From positions 155,918 to 219,917 of the forward strand of contig DYIF01000001.1 of the NCBI GenBank assembly GCA_020723765.1: 64,000 bases of DNA, given 5' to 3'. Position numbers and translations under genes: made by a program. This DNA is from Elusimicrobium minutum (GTDB taxonomy: Bacteria; Elusimicrobiota; Elusimicrobia; Elusimicrobiales; UBA9959). A model generated the notes under the pieces. That model was not told the origin of the DNA, did not search any database, and saw only the letters and a list, made by a program, of their open reading frames with translations. Below are positions 63,701 to 64,000 of the stretch, piece after piece (positions within the stretch are counted from its first letter, which is position 1; every line of letters starts with the position of its first letter).

Positions 63701-64000
63701 AATGTGTCTATGTTTTTATAATATGCCAATGTCGGTACGGTTATAGAAACCGACGGAGCAGTCGCATCTATTATAAACTCTCTGCCCGCGGTCTCGGCTT
63801 CAGTTAAACCGTTCCCCGTATGCTCCGCTATCGATTTCACCCTGTATTGTCTATTCCCGTTCCAGTTATTTCCTATGTTTATCGACCAGTTCGTCCCGTC
63901 AAAACTATCCACATATACATATCCCGTAGTACCCGCTGCTACCCACCCGCTCCCGTTCCAGGCCAAATCGTCACCCGTCCCTTCCGTTAAATCCGCTCCG
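33715..64000 (-). CDS. Giant modular Ig-like surface protein, at least 10,095 residues (N-terminus beyond right edge)
   Basis: One frame stays open from the right edge to TGA at 33715. The codon at 63966 is TTG inside an Ig-like module (preceded by DLTEGTGDD), so it is not the start. Order from the visible N-terminus: 44 Ig-like modules of about 115-140 residues (SGTAxD ... YYWNGTSW ... YxVxSRAxDxAGN) to about 47165; about 2,200 residues of AG-x-x-F-x-V-x-V-x-D-x-Y-x-N modules joined by LLPGE-type linkers; eight calcium-motif modules with FFVAYDIS-type ends to about 35300; a DxNGDGxPD linker; two fibronectin-like domains; and a FlgD-like C-terminal domain (about 34030-33718). Probably secreted, fibre-like and cell-surface bound. 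Secretion route and ligand are unknown. Confidence 0.95.
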   Translation of the reverse strand, partial: GADLTEGTGDDLAWNGSGWVAAGTTGYVYVDSFDGTNWSINIGNNWNGNRQYRVKSIAEHTGNGLTEAETAGREFIIDATAPSVSITVPTLAYYKNIDTLSGSVSDISPGVITNTYFRLKRQEADEYWNWKLSTFTASCGTGGADCNLVATVMGGVATYTTDYFVNGMAYEEGRSYVAQLYSIDKAANQGVATEKTFTIDRTSPTSSIIIPSTANLVNQIDWISGTAYDGFKNSKVYIAIRKLAATPVWWNGTSFLITGDTPNWIEIQNGINGSLSSDATSWIYSPAGLNSQMVSDYRYLIMVKARDVATNEQEVFTVNVSSKVIGVDKDAPQSLITRPVDDGDGVSGRYKSNVIGKTANSTQLSGTATDKPDNVYAGIGTSKIRLSYIESGTTYYYDGGVFRTTDTPSSMWLGTSISGSGQTKSWDYMNDISWAGDREYILEAMSEDLTKKWDGSGSGNIEQSPYTRVKFIVDDTSPAVTITSPTASALKAIDKVYVNANDNLAGFNYGQVRISTGTSPKYYYDGTGWTTNANTWLNQTLKYQTSYYYQIPPAILVDDKEYMIEARAYDYAGNVSNVYSTYTFTYDVTGPQITITYPQDNMVYSGIKLSTPITGNTVNTQTSANTGVSTVSISVADLDAAGGAKCYNGTNGFDQSCPKWINVTAPFSPWSYTANLPYVNDHRYQIQTKATDIAGNDGNTASVTIKYDIEEPTSTITYPNSGYVITITSVTGVANDEKYGTRSYEARLGTHTVKVAIKRITAPSGWWDELAGNFSSGTPIWYEANNATTTTPNQWVYNFSGSLNAYLTNPANQDVQYRIVNWAYDLADNREYGPVNGEPLEADIPGYVGRVIRHDNTKPTTQITMPNALYHNSLPTIQGSATDNIGITKVEFRVYNTDLSNYYNPNQSSVWVGPDTENNAVWTNANLTLYQTSASWNYSINDSTWVAACGSYGCTFRIAARSYDQAGNMDTFYSTATFKFDNYPPVSTVTFPTGGSYINTLPITISGTAQDLNNGSGVGNVKIYVRRADDNYYWSGISWVFNSPNELAVAGTDNWTRAMPDGAWEDGKTYEVWTRAQDNATNFENSGSFVLRTSFIYDISKPTSAITYPVTDGYVSQTGKVTGTSYDASPGKVSNVYVRIKNNTGPTYWSSSSNGWVGSSVFNDVKTYGYLSPNATYWYLNASPWATGETYDIDAYAVDTAGNTQIIYSTVTNVKADFTPPVSTITWPAHNSVISVALSSVTGQASDAPPGSVSNIQVSYFKCDNAGCSTGYYWNSANGLWNSSSEIFYTVPPGTNWTATGISTPTWALDKNGIYYRIFAKAVDTAGNETAKPASPNGYEYIQFQLFPPPPSSTITTPNDTVPHFKSANLNQITGTAVFATTVAVKIVDFGPDLTENTADDLCFNGSSWVLKSIFNDFIGVNSFAGGNWSINSPPWTNNRRYRVQSKAIHQTLNMEETPGVGNVFIIDDTNPTVNVSFPNKKYNITISSVSAVLADNSVGTVTGGYFRIKRNEANEYWNWQSSTFTALNDPYTKLNATLNWDDINKSGTLYYTTTYFQNDLAFEPDRSYEVTAYATDKAGNEGSSASFVFTIDRTSPTASITIPIDANKSGIRYINEIRGVSADNWSDSNQNIQIAIQQFGNPRLWFDGSDFLDSGVNPLWLNVGSYGYLSPNATYFVFSPSGLDSKFTPGTTGLKYMILVRAIDKAGNITQIFTVDVSSMVIKIDKAAPNSTITLPQDDSVSGGGRYRSTHIGKSATNSRLQGSAYDNFYTENNSGIASTKIRLSYINSGTTYYYNGTSFVNISSDTAWLNVSVTPNPPNASWVYLPDITWDGDREYKLEVLSEDDSKLSDDSGSGNQETALTRPTNVRYFIVDDTPPTVSITTPTQSALNLLNEISGNASDNLAGFNYAEIKISTGTGASERFWTGSAWSASETWLPTDWPNPSTSSWKFTIDQSMLIDDRVYTAVVRSYDYAGNISQVYSTYTFTYDITPPNVSITYPQDNAVYSGIKISTPITGTTSNTQTSQNTQTNNIQIAITNLTDSKCFNGTNYVGCGTSLWLNYTGGSTSSWIYNNSNLYFENDKQYKIEAKAFDIAGNTSTIVSRTIYYDIEKPTSAITYPLNNVYISSWTQISGYATDERYGTRNYESKLGTHTVKVALQISGGNWWDGTGFTSLNPVWFETSVNTAPYSLGQATVSWVYNLPSNLQSAIQSIGTKDYFVITYAYDLALNKEFGPPYSEPTPADFPTGSGITVRFDNQYPLANTTSPAQAYINYVPTLYGTASDFGNITEVKVLVKSAGMYNSTWKGTYTNSSNDWDDSVTTKYNNWVTANYSGGSWNITLPLLTPVNNSKLYIWAIAKDSAGNETPKPTTAQIDNNQNSDNSPAYWFGFDSSTPTTSVTYPNNFAIRFSTDTISGTATDPNAGGEPSGLSEVRISLRRSDNNYYNFTTSQWNATSNDNYGVTGLSSWIRGIIPSDEEDGYQYDIITMAKDIAGNNINYAVKSTFTFIVDFTTPTSVVTFPANNSFLSGASAITGTADDSVENLKGYAQSGRTYESGIASNGVSIALRRLKDNQWWNGTSFASESIVWSSAAFTGLSSGTWSYSLPPTAIEDGTTYYVMSRVSDRVGNLQELWTTNYFTGDMTDPVSIATYPTGTVESVSRIGGTASDTLPGELRATNGILIALRKTSGIVQCYDANLNNFTNCPTGEYPNDRIWVATGVVADVQGQPSAWTWNTSGINWINYEDYDLQAVAIDKAGNARPYPGANSPDITFRVVTPQADTVITKPLNEMGNYKSSDLGSVQGTGTNLRAINSVEVHLKRLKEPASYWYEPTQSWINTDTYTFVNVVGANWSMPITPNLAFTVDNATYQYIVRGWNASNEQENPPTIRTFIVDNTKPTAAITQPNYIYTNYLSNISGTAYDPQRTELPEAYVYGMDKVYVRVVDAGAGTYFNGTGFVSGVQEILANNDSINANVLNWSTSTLLNNSLLDGKNYKIFVRAVDKAGNYEATENNLPNFEIVYDTTTPYSYISTPTNLAILNSLSYIGGTAYDPNGTNGPLKSDLKQVEVQIYDEVGAKWWYDGDGGFSVLGSSFNIVNGTDTWSYTHPNLVSALISNRYYILNSRAKDRAGNTQNGFVVGQSSITFIWDKTPPVSTIIFPVSSGTYKPSDISGPNAFNGTATDTNLPFVGIQLEKVELNLSYLDGNATYYWLSSAFSSNTTETASWFTAIGTSTWRYPFDGASNFISDKEYSLKVRATDKAKPSGNVENPPKEIKFIVDGTPPNSNITTPTANGYMTNINSISGNSYGGLSGLQDLKLRIYYYEGADVYYWDGNSNWLLNTVTDLPVDFAVSKDTITWSYPPVGYNPPAILINNKEYWMGIYGTDKAGNVESLKTIKVTSDFNYPTIVISTPMSGSNAFYGTNRTINPINGQGADTPAGIVPPIKIQITNVSESGAVKPKWDGNIWSVVDSTYVGVNNINPWDYSVSNWVNNKKYRLDVWSVDYAGNQTPDGAYRRFFIYDVNKPSSSITSFNSGFRKLIDISTITGNSIDWVLNASTESMSGIKPNGIFIQIADNSGKTFNGSGFVSGDNWRAVSTVSVVGVADADIGATIYSSMTWRYPGNTGDLWPATLELSEGTTYYVRVRAVDRSENLENYIEKSFIYDNTPPTVGVSTPSDAKAYTSLPYISGTVSEPISYLPSDGVQVLIQRDADGAYWNGTGWDGTYNYSSHWKNATEIYQSSWVYTDSNLSTYFNSLSGALRFKVFVRAKDIANNLNIPDTPAPSSGYNLFTIDKWAPVSITTYPALGNGSTFYYNYPINNIAGTANEYESGYPSGVGEVYVKIIRKDKNEVPCYYNLLNNDWVNTDQGWLNRNLGTVNDWIRTISDTAFKGSNSGNCYPSVDKGNGFRFEVISYAKDNTEPFFGGPNVETVYSTATFIIDYSTPIGTVNDNNTYFKTKTQISGTASDPEIGGEVISGLNNVVIDLKDMERNKYWNFNSLTWSDTYVSTAITSNLSNWLITALPLNDNSANSWSVGRGSATFELRARVNDKAGNYLDFNLNKSTFTLDIIIPTSTVTYPDVENGSFLPFAQITGTADDFTSGISTVQIRIQQDTTQGGDCVAPAYNGQYFNGNGFQSLELWLGVSSYNSGTKQWIYNIDPTKLNPLCYYIIKSSAADNVGNAQSVYGSRRFKFAPPPSFTSITQPPNNSYRKQISNIVGTANPDTKSVNVYIKRNSDSWWWNYSGSFTATKISTSVTPSGGAWTYSASLPNFVDGSSYTFISEGINFYNVPEASPLENIVFFDTTPPAVSITTPDGIKQYYNNISAFTGTATDPPGTTPPSAGINNVFVELKALNGDYQDKYWDNVLSTFTSSWSESNNIASYYAVTSTWSYSISVPTAALINGVKYSVRVKARDNSYKDAIFEGNDSAWFGPYNFNYDIITPTATISSVSNGQIRSDVSISSGNILEDLVLENISGYPSAQISEIRLFLKNNNQNQYWNGSGWSLDPNTYVSANIYQSSWSVSSMPFWTDNYTYTFYSKAYDKAGNIQNNFVVGSSSHTIRIDKLMPVVSVSSPAQSGIYSVFPTVYGTASDQNPNTASGINGASNIQVSVSYVDGGTTYYFDGASSFINTLNEYNSFFNATGWSASGPSSGTWTFEPAGLSSALVGNKIYRVRARAQDNAIPIPNPSDLMLNVATNYNIIYDTTPPVSMVTLPINGSTVNAVSIIAGSVSDNMAGVSDKSQILLSICEVQPVGMCWNGLVPGTFTVAGEVFYPLDNDASLNGSYSNGSWQINAPAFRDGYKYRVRVKARDNAVPYNEEVNISSISFVYDTTPPEPIITYPISLPDSKGNINFVPTVSGSIYEPFSIDYASIAVQEADSLNYYDPQTSTFNSLTQKWIGASITGTGPNYNFSVLSPTLSDNKNYNIYVKAGDKASNSKVGDATVILRYDVTPPVSDISFPVNLEFYNFISSVTGTSSDPNSNPSGVKNTQIRIQQLFGNNYYWNGTLWVSAETWLNPVSGLNWTKTTQLPPNNTPSGFEDNGLYEIKSRAFDIAGNTQTVLLTGSVFRFDTSSPTAVITQPIDGYRYNSLNSITGTAQDSYNVKFPLVRIYDISLNAYWNGSIWAKDTTDDPNYPEIWLVTNSSSSTGSPFGWSLNTSAVNWPDRDNGLRADVKVIDRAGNFNIFNSTFSFDKTPPQTNITYPPVNDVRYSSMNAISGTVYDQTSNINSVYIRMWYINGGTTYYFSPATPHWNVSDTGWWSVSGTNNLPKGIINNWSYTNSDFTNPGNLDFVWKESTNDGKNGKKFYIAARSVDMTTNMEFSYTTRTFIFDNEGPITQPTFPEANSSYNNIPTIIGTVYDDSPINWIKVSILNQDTTKYFDGSGFNSNTEVWLDVSNIYQSSWTYINGLLSYVNGNHYVIKSSGTDIIGNIQSSQGSVRFLYDTSEPNSYVAIPQNGLVYNDDRVVLGNASDPGYIHQGINGTGSGVYPYAGWGKGKVQVCIFRDTEPLMGISGPATYGAGTGWDSSGYFWNGSTWTAVSGGPVWVDATFTDQLGNWSYDGLVCDDDTERTNNTCWVKGYPYHAWIRAQDNANNLQSIISAGPRFYIAAPARSFLVSFAQSNFTAGTDVDVIVEAKDGDNGTGARAAAYQSTVTFYVDGVPGGPEVMDSDYILDDVYGLPPATKFEPGDYGLKSFKVRLRKSGIRALRVQDQDNPSIYGSQNTTVNPDIADRISIIADYDLLGEQPDPGTVSGKKGTPRQKLAGASVTYLLQVTDKYWNPVMSSATTVNVSDDDPNNDSISPNLNNFVFTGTATITRVFVSANSSGWKVNALGAGNYPNNNNPSSPVIVNPNTADRLLLVMPGETINQGKFAVEPKGKNGTPDPQRAGVPFNINAYSVDPYYNIVSTNNIQVWIDIPTDKYYIKQPTQTLVNGSTTFTLTPIVASTHNIFGYTLQLSNTYYVTPNPVNVWWNSPVKLQILAEGEFIDSGKPPYDSNPTSGGKSGTKTQLTAGVTSYVTVNLVDNYFNIVKGTTPWLNPANNNPIVKIDFLNDQNIQLRGLVPNPYTKSLINGTTTFAFIPVTRNQASGLSIRATDIGAIGTNYSTDTASGIIVNPNTPISLMLYAPGETPSEGSITGKSGTLNTLVAGTTYQLLVRSVDLYNNKSPDGRSVKITANDVFADIPLPAPLANGEILFDGFVPSAATSNLVINSIDNDSINPKLSTSTVGGISVVPGTAVRLMWQIPNQYLVAGKNVYTYGVDGSVSTQTAGIGFNAYVYAVDSRYNPTTVTDRTIRVTSDDPFYPTVGNFTMSGGTAVVSGITFRTATPRKLTAVDLTGVPTLISQTSVDIPVGPNTPTKLRVLLPGESRVPGDNNPITKGRTGTPSNTLKAGDTFYVTVDITDSFWNLVPGASQEIRVLIDDPFGAVVPSSQVVITSATFAITPRRAGPISIRAELVNDPPVWGPVLSVDTATPVNINPNVPRRLLTLLPGENWWQGSYIGKQGSLNQTITAGVSFNVRVGVVDDYFNLVPGRAVTVKINTPVDSYAPSVSTVDINTAFGYTDLIPIELRIATQQYITAIDYYDSGIAADPQSSTFTVKHNNPYGLQLLMPGETNIPGNGIYPNGGKTINISTPTAGTMFYVRANLVDRYFNICKDVVTGPDVYIYTNDPYDIDPSTVTMSYGGVDIPVNLVKKSTSTFIKLYPSAAVGNDICTANSPTNICLNNDLQAKSIFKVYSSTATKLHITLPGENILEGYCNINPPCKFTQIQNPNPGKSGTALPYTIDSGPLNVKVYLVDDFYNIATEQTGSSQDTNPIAVMPDVKLSFPNDSKITPPANQTLSNGYALFSALPKVSSNTYNIIASTSSSSSVSYSSGSASLVVWPAPVSKLKYTMPSTTVVAGVAFDAYLGAYDQYDNLCSTGPNIYLGTVTFVVTNQSNPNQQPSLISATTNFFTSDKGFKYLPLWFTLKKSGTDYIGAVDVYNPLVSVNPLQELYVLPGDLYAFKVNPYEDTLVGAGSLSNPGRQVLTAQAVDAYDNNISSAGVAGYIQIAQVSGSTGVLQWQDSGSGLWYDIGTSTIWYTNSSGIIGGLVPLSYKVSSKSNDWARVWIGTTTINMLDGYIAKKQNVTGRLVTKGGTPTKLVWVSTPAYITVGIDEVPGAGGLFTVERRDDFDNISTDGDLVVFPTLLASHVDVHTNLGKIMGTFGTFGDYGFRNLANTGFIPQAVIYNGQSQVSFRYHDRVASFSGTSPSSNTAEGGRPGYWRIEARSGALAPAVYDLETRPIDVAKVSIVNNPRTVVAGKITDYVGTTQEFEAQLRDIFDNPSIATYTYTIRFSSFTREASKYYDYFGFSLSTQTDSTYTYKFASPTSTADITTNNYKVKFYYIDTKSSDEYSVYLPTKPIISANVVGKTGWEASTQSVKVVPDYTYQIGFRQGAGQSVVAGTTSQMLIVSIEDYFGNKTPVIAEDSPGNGIDFYVMSTSSGNFRVSWPDDQNFVSTRPATIKMKLGESTTTFYFIDTLATYNSTHTLTVDTVIEKNWQVAITSYSVIPAAPHHFNIETPSRRLVAGTTVQYADYVLGVTTPTNITVSIRDIFDNVTTTSSIVNLTVTSTRTTVYGGILPEEETVPSNPNWRLLSVNPLNTIIPPGSSFANYYIWDTIVGTVGLVMSGSVDSVLLNSVTQYHYITPNKADYITLHHPYTPTNPLGVLQNGFITLNMRDKFGNLATGDPINGQYYTGTIISTNNSVQGADFRDLNTNNTYYTFTESDQGVRVFRLVDRYIETLNIRVTDYFNPAIYGYTNDMARGKPVYSDIDVPLSGVLVTPVDMAPENPLPPNKVSMGLYRTSIYQGDGLVNGSPSPIAMLRLTLQTKPLGTADGILKALIVKSSGTLPPGDVREIGLYWDNPMDGQAGLFDGEDTLGGTPKDILISTGVWDVNQQGWRFESLDTKNSTATLITNVPKNYFITVRISTTANVPTSLALAIDNPTLITVSTNIGVAYNNFPIATSTSPVTRAPAEIQIAGEDIAAWWQPTAMPLDKYSYVEQGQSRVGMLKIKAWTNEFYGYIRTIKVIKTGDGNPADIKSMRLFLDSIGGDPALGDGDFQFSIDKEITDPLNPPTIDPNDPNMWALPIQYPSIDGFIDTSTRTYFVVYELDEAAIPGTYHGARVDGDGIVTEKVASFSPIVSSTIPVIATGDVVRLEDVNRSSPNDFSKPSFLTQNDKNKPIVRMTLKINAAKGSALWKGIKLDRWIVSLENGGTPVYNKYDDVTSINVWYDLDKDGLFDETKDRNVNLPSINKRTFPASTLFSPITSADTVIRVADISKYFPVDSPFPPAPGRLIINDDQPDPNLKEVIYYSSVDYINNSFTQVIRGAEGTMARDWSSGTVISGQAIIPLVGDENNPDGQVIYPQEKDYFITYDISPLAYVSDYSNLGIAIRTTDYFNLQSPKIMSTYNVGVTPPGKSVSLVSRMREYADKVIVIATQTTQGPTLQQKAKDQPVLNLEFKTNVADAKWGWIMIYATGSVISEGSALNDVDAVKIYYDADNNGFLDATKDVFIGSGTFGNTIYGPLVARVDFSTSVRIMTDLEAQSKNVSQRYFVTYDIKESAMPNDQFGNQRYLGAYIKSDSLPQNSPLFDDPTKNSISLPNYVDLSSSTLPYSSILREIIAAPSTITVVATPLMVSTDGVVAPTILLTQDVTTPGPQDAAWNVSSTTGLAPSGYLVVDNEIIKYNGISGNTLTFVDRGQFGSPIVNHTSGTVLTGSVYQGKTNWPIMKMTLTTPGFGVRWEGVKFTRSQPAPLNGYDSDVLNVKVWLDNGNGLFDRDPISGQNLSDYLIGSGRFGNIDPMGKVTVYVKDPRLGPNQNYVILGSTPTNVFVTVDISPTSNFSHILLDPQNDVTGANVVDPEHFLFGPSYAGHKANLPQGAIFSGANLILPEVNTVTVIPEDISPAYTIQNDKDVGVLSMRMKVDKTSAKVEAIRLNKIGSANDTDINLVKVFEDSNNNCIFDTADKSKDENGIYQHLMSYGNESFAQNQVAITLKKPLVVTTTTACFFVAYDISQFGILGSTVGLLLPDTSYFTVSIPNDIVLTTYPVRTYPMVIQEVPSDVRLGFYDIADEVVVSGGVGQAQQDVPVLRFNMKTDAGFAKWYSIKMRRTGASNDPAAPFGKNSDVKFIKIYRDANQNDMLDVNDVNISEKETKSSILFASTDTATETTPFNLVVESTEGFPSKGYLMLSDSELVYFSTVGWSSSYNKPYISIITRGMKLGDRYTPQINHSIGSKVKKVDLYDQEKLLELQAEINLSETQMLSPLPQTFFIAYDIGETAIPGNKVGALINDNSWINVNYPHNVNQNIFVNISKFNPEGTRISAFPFSSSLIPIRAVYLNIVGIDISPLSAEINKNDLPVMSLKLKSTQDFIRIGQINFTQTGTIEQSSTGLGDGDFSGVSIWKDMDNDGSFSPLFDKRLGITYWYSTSTFKNGISVTLKENELPYITVTTNTTILHVLINTGQTDLSGSSIIGHRAGLSINNFIDIKGPNGLPLAAGQYFSDRYPISINQIAIVSGNIKLTPVYQPIIIAPNGYPAYALVNSSGNILVGSDGYPLPDETKWIYASTMTSCKPNEPLIDINGDGVPDNFDFFNKGKCVNISLNNSQYPSFDIDGDRIVDFESNLDYIPDRIVDNGWNEPLYFIGDRYQNQRLYYSVPQVGAVPTVWSSKTNELIAKWQPATTSVVRYEVTVGENYRDVTGIKKSWDSVGNVLSGSVKNISLSPGNMTVLTSRITLDSSSFTVKDASNFAQEGIVYVGSEIMLVSKIDNQTFRILERGVQGSYSSMHTPWGEVVSDRAYIVSVRAVTSSGGYIPNENGTPVLIFRIDTTKPTTPGAPQPQVPEGVAAGQSYSLKWTQSTDPESNIMAYEIQERENTSPIWKTINGIPGYKYGGGINNLYTVGDPIIPGESPRPAGNYYTYRIRAWNFAGLSSDWSEVSKPAATSIGKEIIQKVDAYPNPVDLRKGGKEGKVTIAYILNDDAEVTISIYDLLGYLVKEIKISRGNKGAQMGSNYIEWNGKNDLGATVSKGGYIVRIKASSPKGSTTVTKKIGIIH
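33718..34030 (-). other. FlgD-like C-terminal (sorting-type) domain of the giant protein
   Basis: The last about 100 residues begin with VDAYPNPVDLRKGG and contain VTISIYDLLGYLVKEI and YIEWNGKNDLGATVSKGGYIVRI. This is the FlgD Ig-like / C-terminal sorting-like fold common at the ends of secreted proteins in Bacteroidetes and many candidate phyla. In type IX systems a similar tail directs export, but no type IX genes are in the window. Confidence 0.85.
34490..34730 (-). repeat. RG-H-G insert module (one of four) near the giant protein C-terminus
   Basis: Encodes SSSFTVKDASNFAQEGIVYVG-type sequence, then RILERGVQG...HTPWGEVV. The layout (strand, Gly, x-Glu-I/L-V/M, Arg-Gly, His, Gly) recurs at about 36160-36410, 37730-37960 and 38830-39110 inside the calcium-motif section. 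Confidence 0.6.
35300..40550 (-). repeat. Eight tandem calcium-motif modules in the giant protein
   Basis: Each about 190-280 residue module has a core of PVLxLxLxTxxxxAxW, an acidic loop such as DADNNGFLDATKD, DANQNDMLDVND or DLDKDGLFDETKD (EF-hand/dockerin-like calcium ligands), a GSGxF turn, and a strand ending in YFVTYDIxxxA. I do not know a named family for it. Modules begin near 40540, 39960, 39440, 38600, 38010, 37220, 36700 and 35870. Confidence 0.75.
40551..47164 (-). repeat. Array of AG-type Ig-like modules joined by PGE linkers
   Basis: About 2,200 residues. Recurring unit: LLPGE, a short Gly-rich turn, GKxGTP or similar, TAGxxFxVxVxxVDxYxN, then a strand pair with DDP. Clear copies start near 46440, 46080, 45640, 45280, 44930, 44550, 44180 and 43770, followed by more divergent copies towards 40551. 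The style resembles invasin/adhesin Ig-like domains. Confidence 0.75.
47165..63768 (-). repeat. Higher-order repeat: 11 Ig-like modules per period of about 4.2 kb
   Basis: Modules equivalent in position share private features. Period starts are near 63768, 59605, 55320 and 51105. The third module of every period carries a SY-x-x-GTTYYY-like strand; the fifth of periods 1 and 2 begins VYSGIK(L/I)STPITG; the sixth of both contains LGTHTVKVA; the last of periods 1 and 3 begins with a PPP linker. Period 4 has ten modules before the array changes type. The partial module at the right edge is the last of an earlier period. Confidence 0.85.

Noticed and set aside
34400-63750. Many plus-strand open frames of 60-130 codons across the giant gene
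   Set aside because: They are antisense shadows of a long biased coding frame, with no ribosome sites and no family features.
63964-63966. Possible start codon of the giant protein at 63966
   Set aside because: The codon is TTG, lies inside an Ig-like module, has no ribosome site, and the frame stays open with homologous module sequence to the right edge.

Overview
This window looks like chromosomal DNA from an uncultured, AT-rich, Gram-negative-type anaerobe. The evidence is lipoproteins with lipoboxes, a TolC/MFP/MacB exporter, an outer-membrane-like protein, a ferredoxin-EtfA fusion and B12-dependent methionine synthase. Enormous Ig-like repeat proteins with a FlgD-like C-terminus, carrying repeats with 'YYWNGTSW'-type motifs, remind me of Elusimicrobiota. 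That placement is recalled family style, not a phylogenetic result. I saw no rRNA, tRNA, CRISPR array, transposase or phage genes.

Layout. (1) 1-5706, minus: an Rrf2-type regulator overlaps by ATGA a very large secreted repeat protein that leaves the window on the left. The pair has a good sigma70-type promoter with an operator-like palindrome over the start site. (2) 5816-8744: a minus-strand nucleotidyltransferase-fold protein, then a plus-strand operon of MntP manganese exporter, ABC ATPase and ABC-2 permease. (3) 8777-23036: eleven minus-strand genes, almost all overlapping or within 15 bp: ftcD, acyl-CoA dehydrogenase, etfB, ferredoxin-etfA, (hairpin), sensor kinase, CHASE2 nucleotide cyclase, DUF3307 membrane protein, macrodomain protein, DnaQ-like exonuclease, hutH, hutU. 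(4) 23182-28070: a tetrapyrrole-methylase-fold protein divergent from a TolC, membrane-fusion and MacB-type export operon. (5) 28071-28373: a gene-free spacer with an 8-bp-period tandem array. (6) 28374-31543: methionine synthase split into a catalytic polypeptide and a separate reactivation polypeptide. (7) 31637-33714: a lipoprotein and an outer-membrane-like protein (minus), and a GNA1162/CsgG-like lipoprotein (plus). (8) 33715-64000, minus: one uninterrupted frame of at least 10,095 codons whose N-terminus lies beyond the right edge.

How it fits together. The region 3 operon can turn histidine into urocanate and imidazolonepropionate (HutH, HutU), and formiminoglutamate into glutamate plus methenyl-THF (FtcD); imidazolonepropionase is not in the window. 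The acyl-CoA dehydrogenase with a ferredoxin-type Etf would suit the reductive end of an amino-acid fermentation, with electron bifurcation as the attractive inference. The kinase and cyclase in the same operon suggest sensory control. The two edge proteins are probably cell-surface or fibre-like.

The most unusual signals are: the giant protein, whose first ~5,600 visible residues are an 11-module higher-order repeat (period about 4.2 kb, at least three full periods); the Rrf2-giant-adhesin coupling; a 633-bp tandem duplication inside the left giant gene; the mixed Hut/Etf/signalling operon; a possible borosin-type (OphMA-like) methyltransferase beside an exporter; and four genes whose -10 box lies only 6-7 nt before the start codon (leaderless mRNAs).
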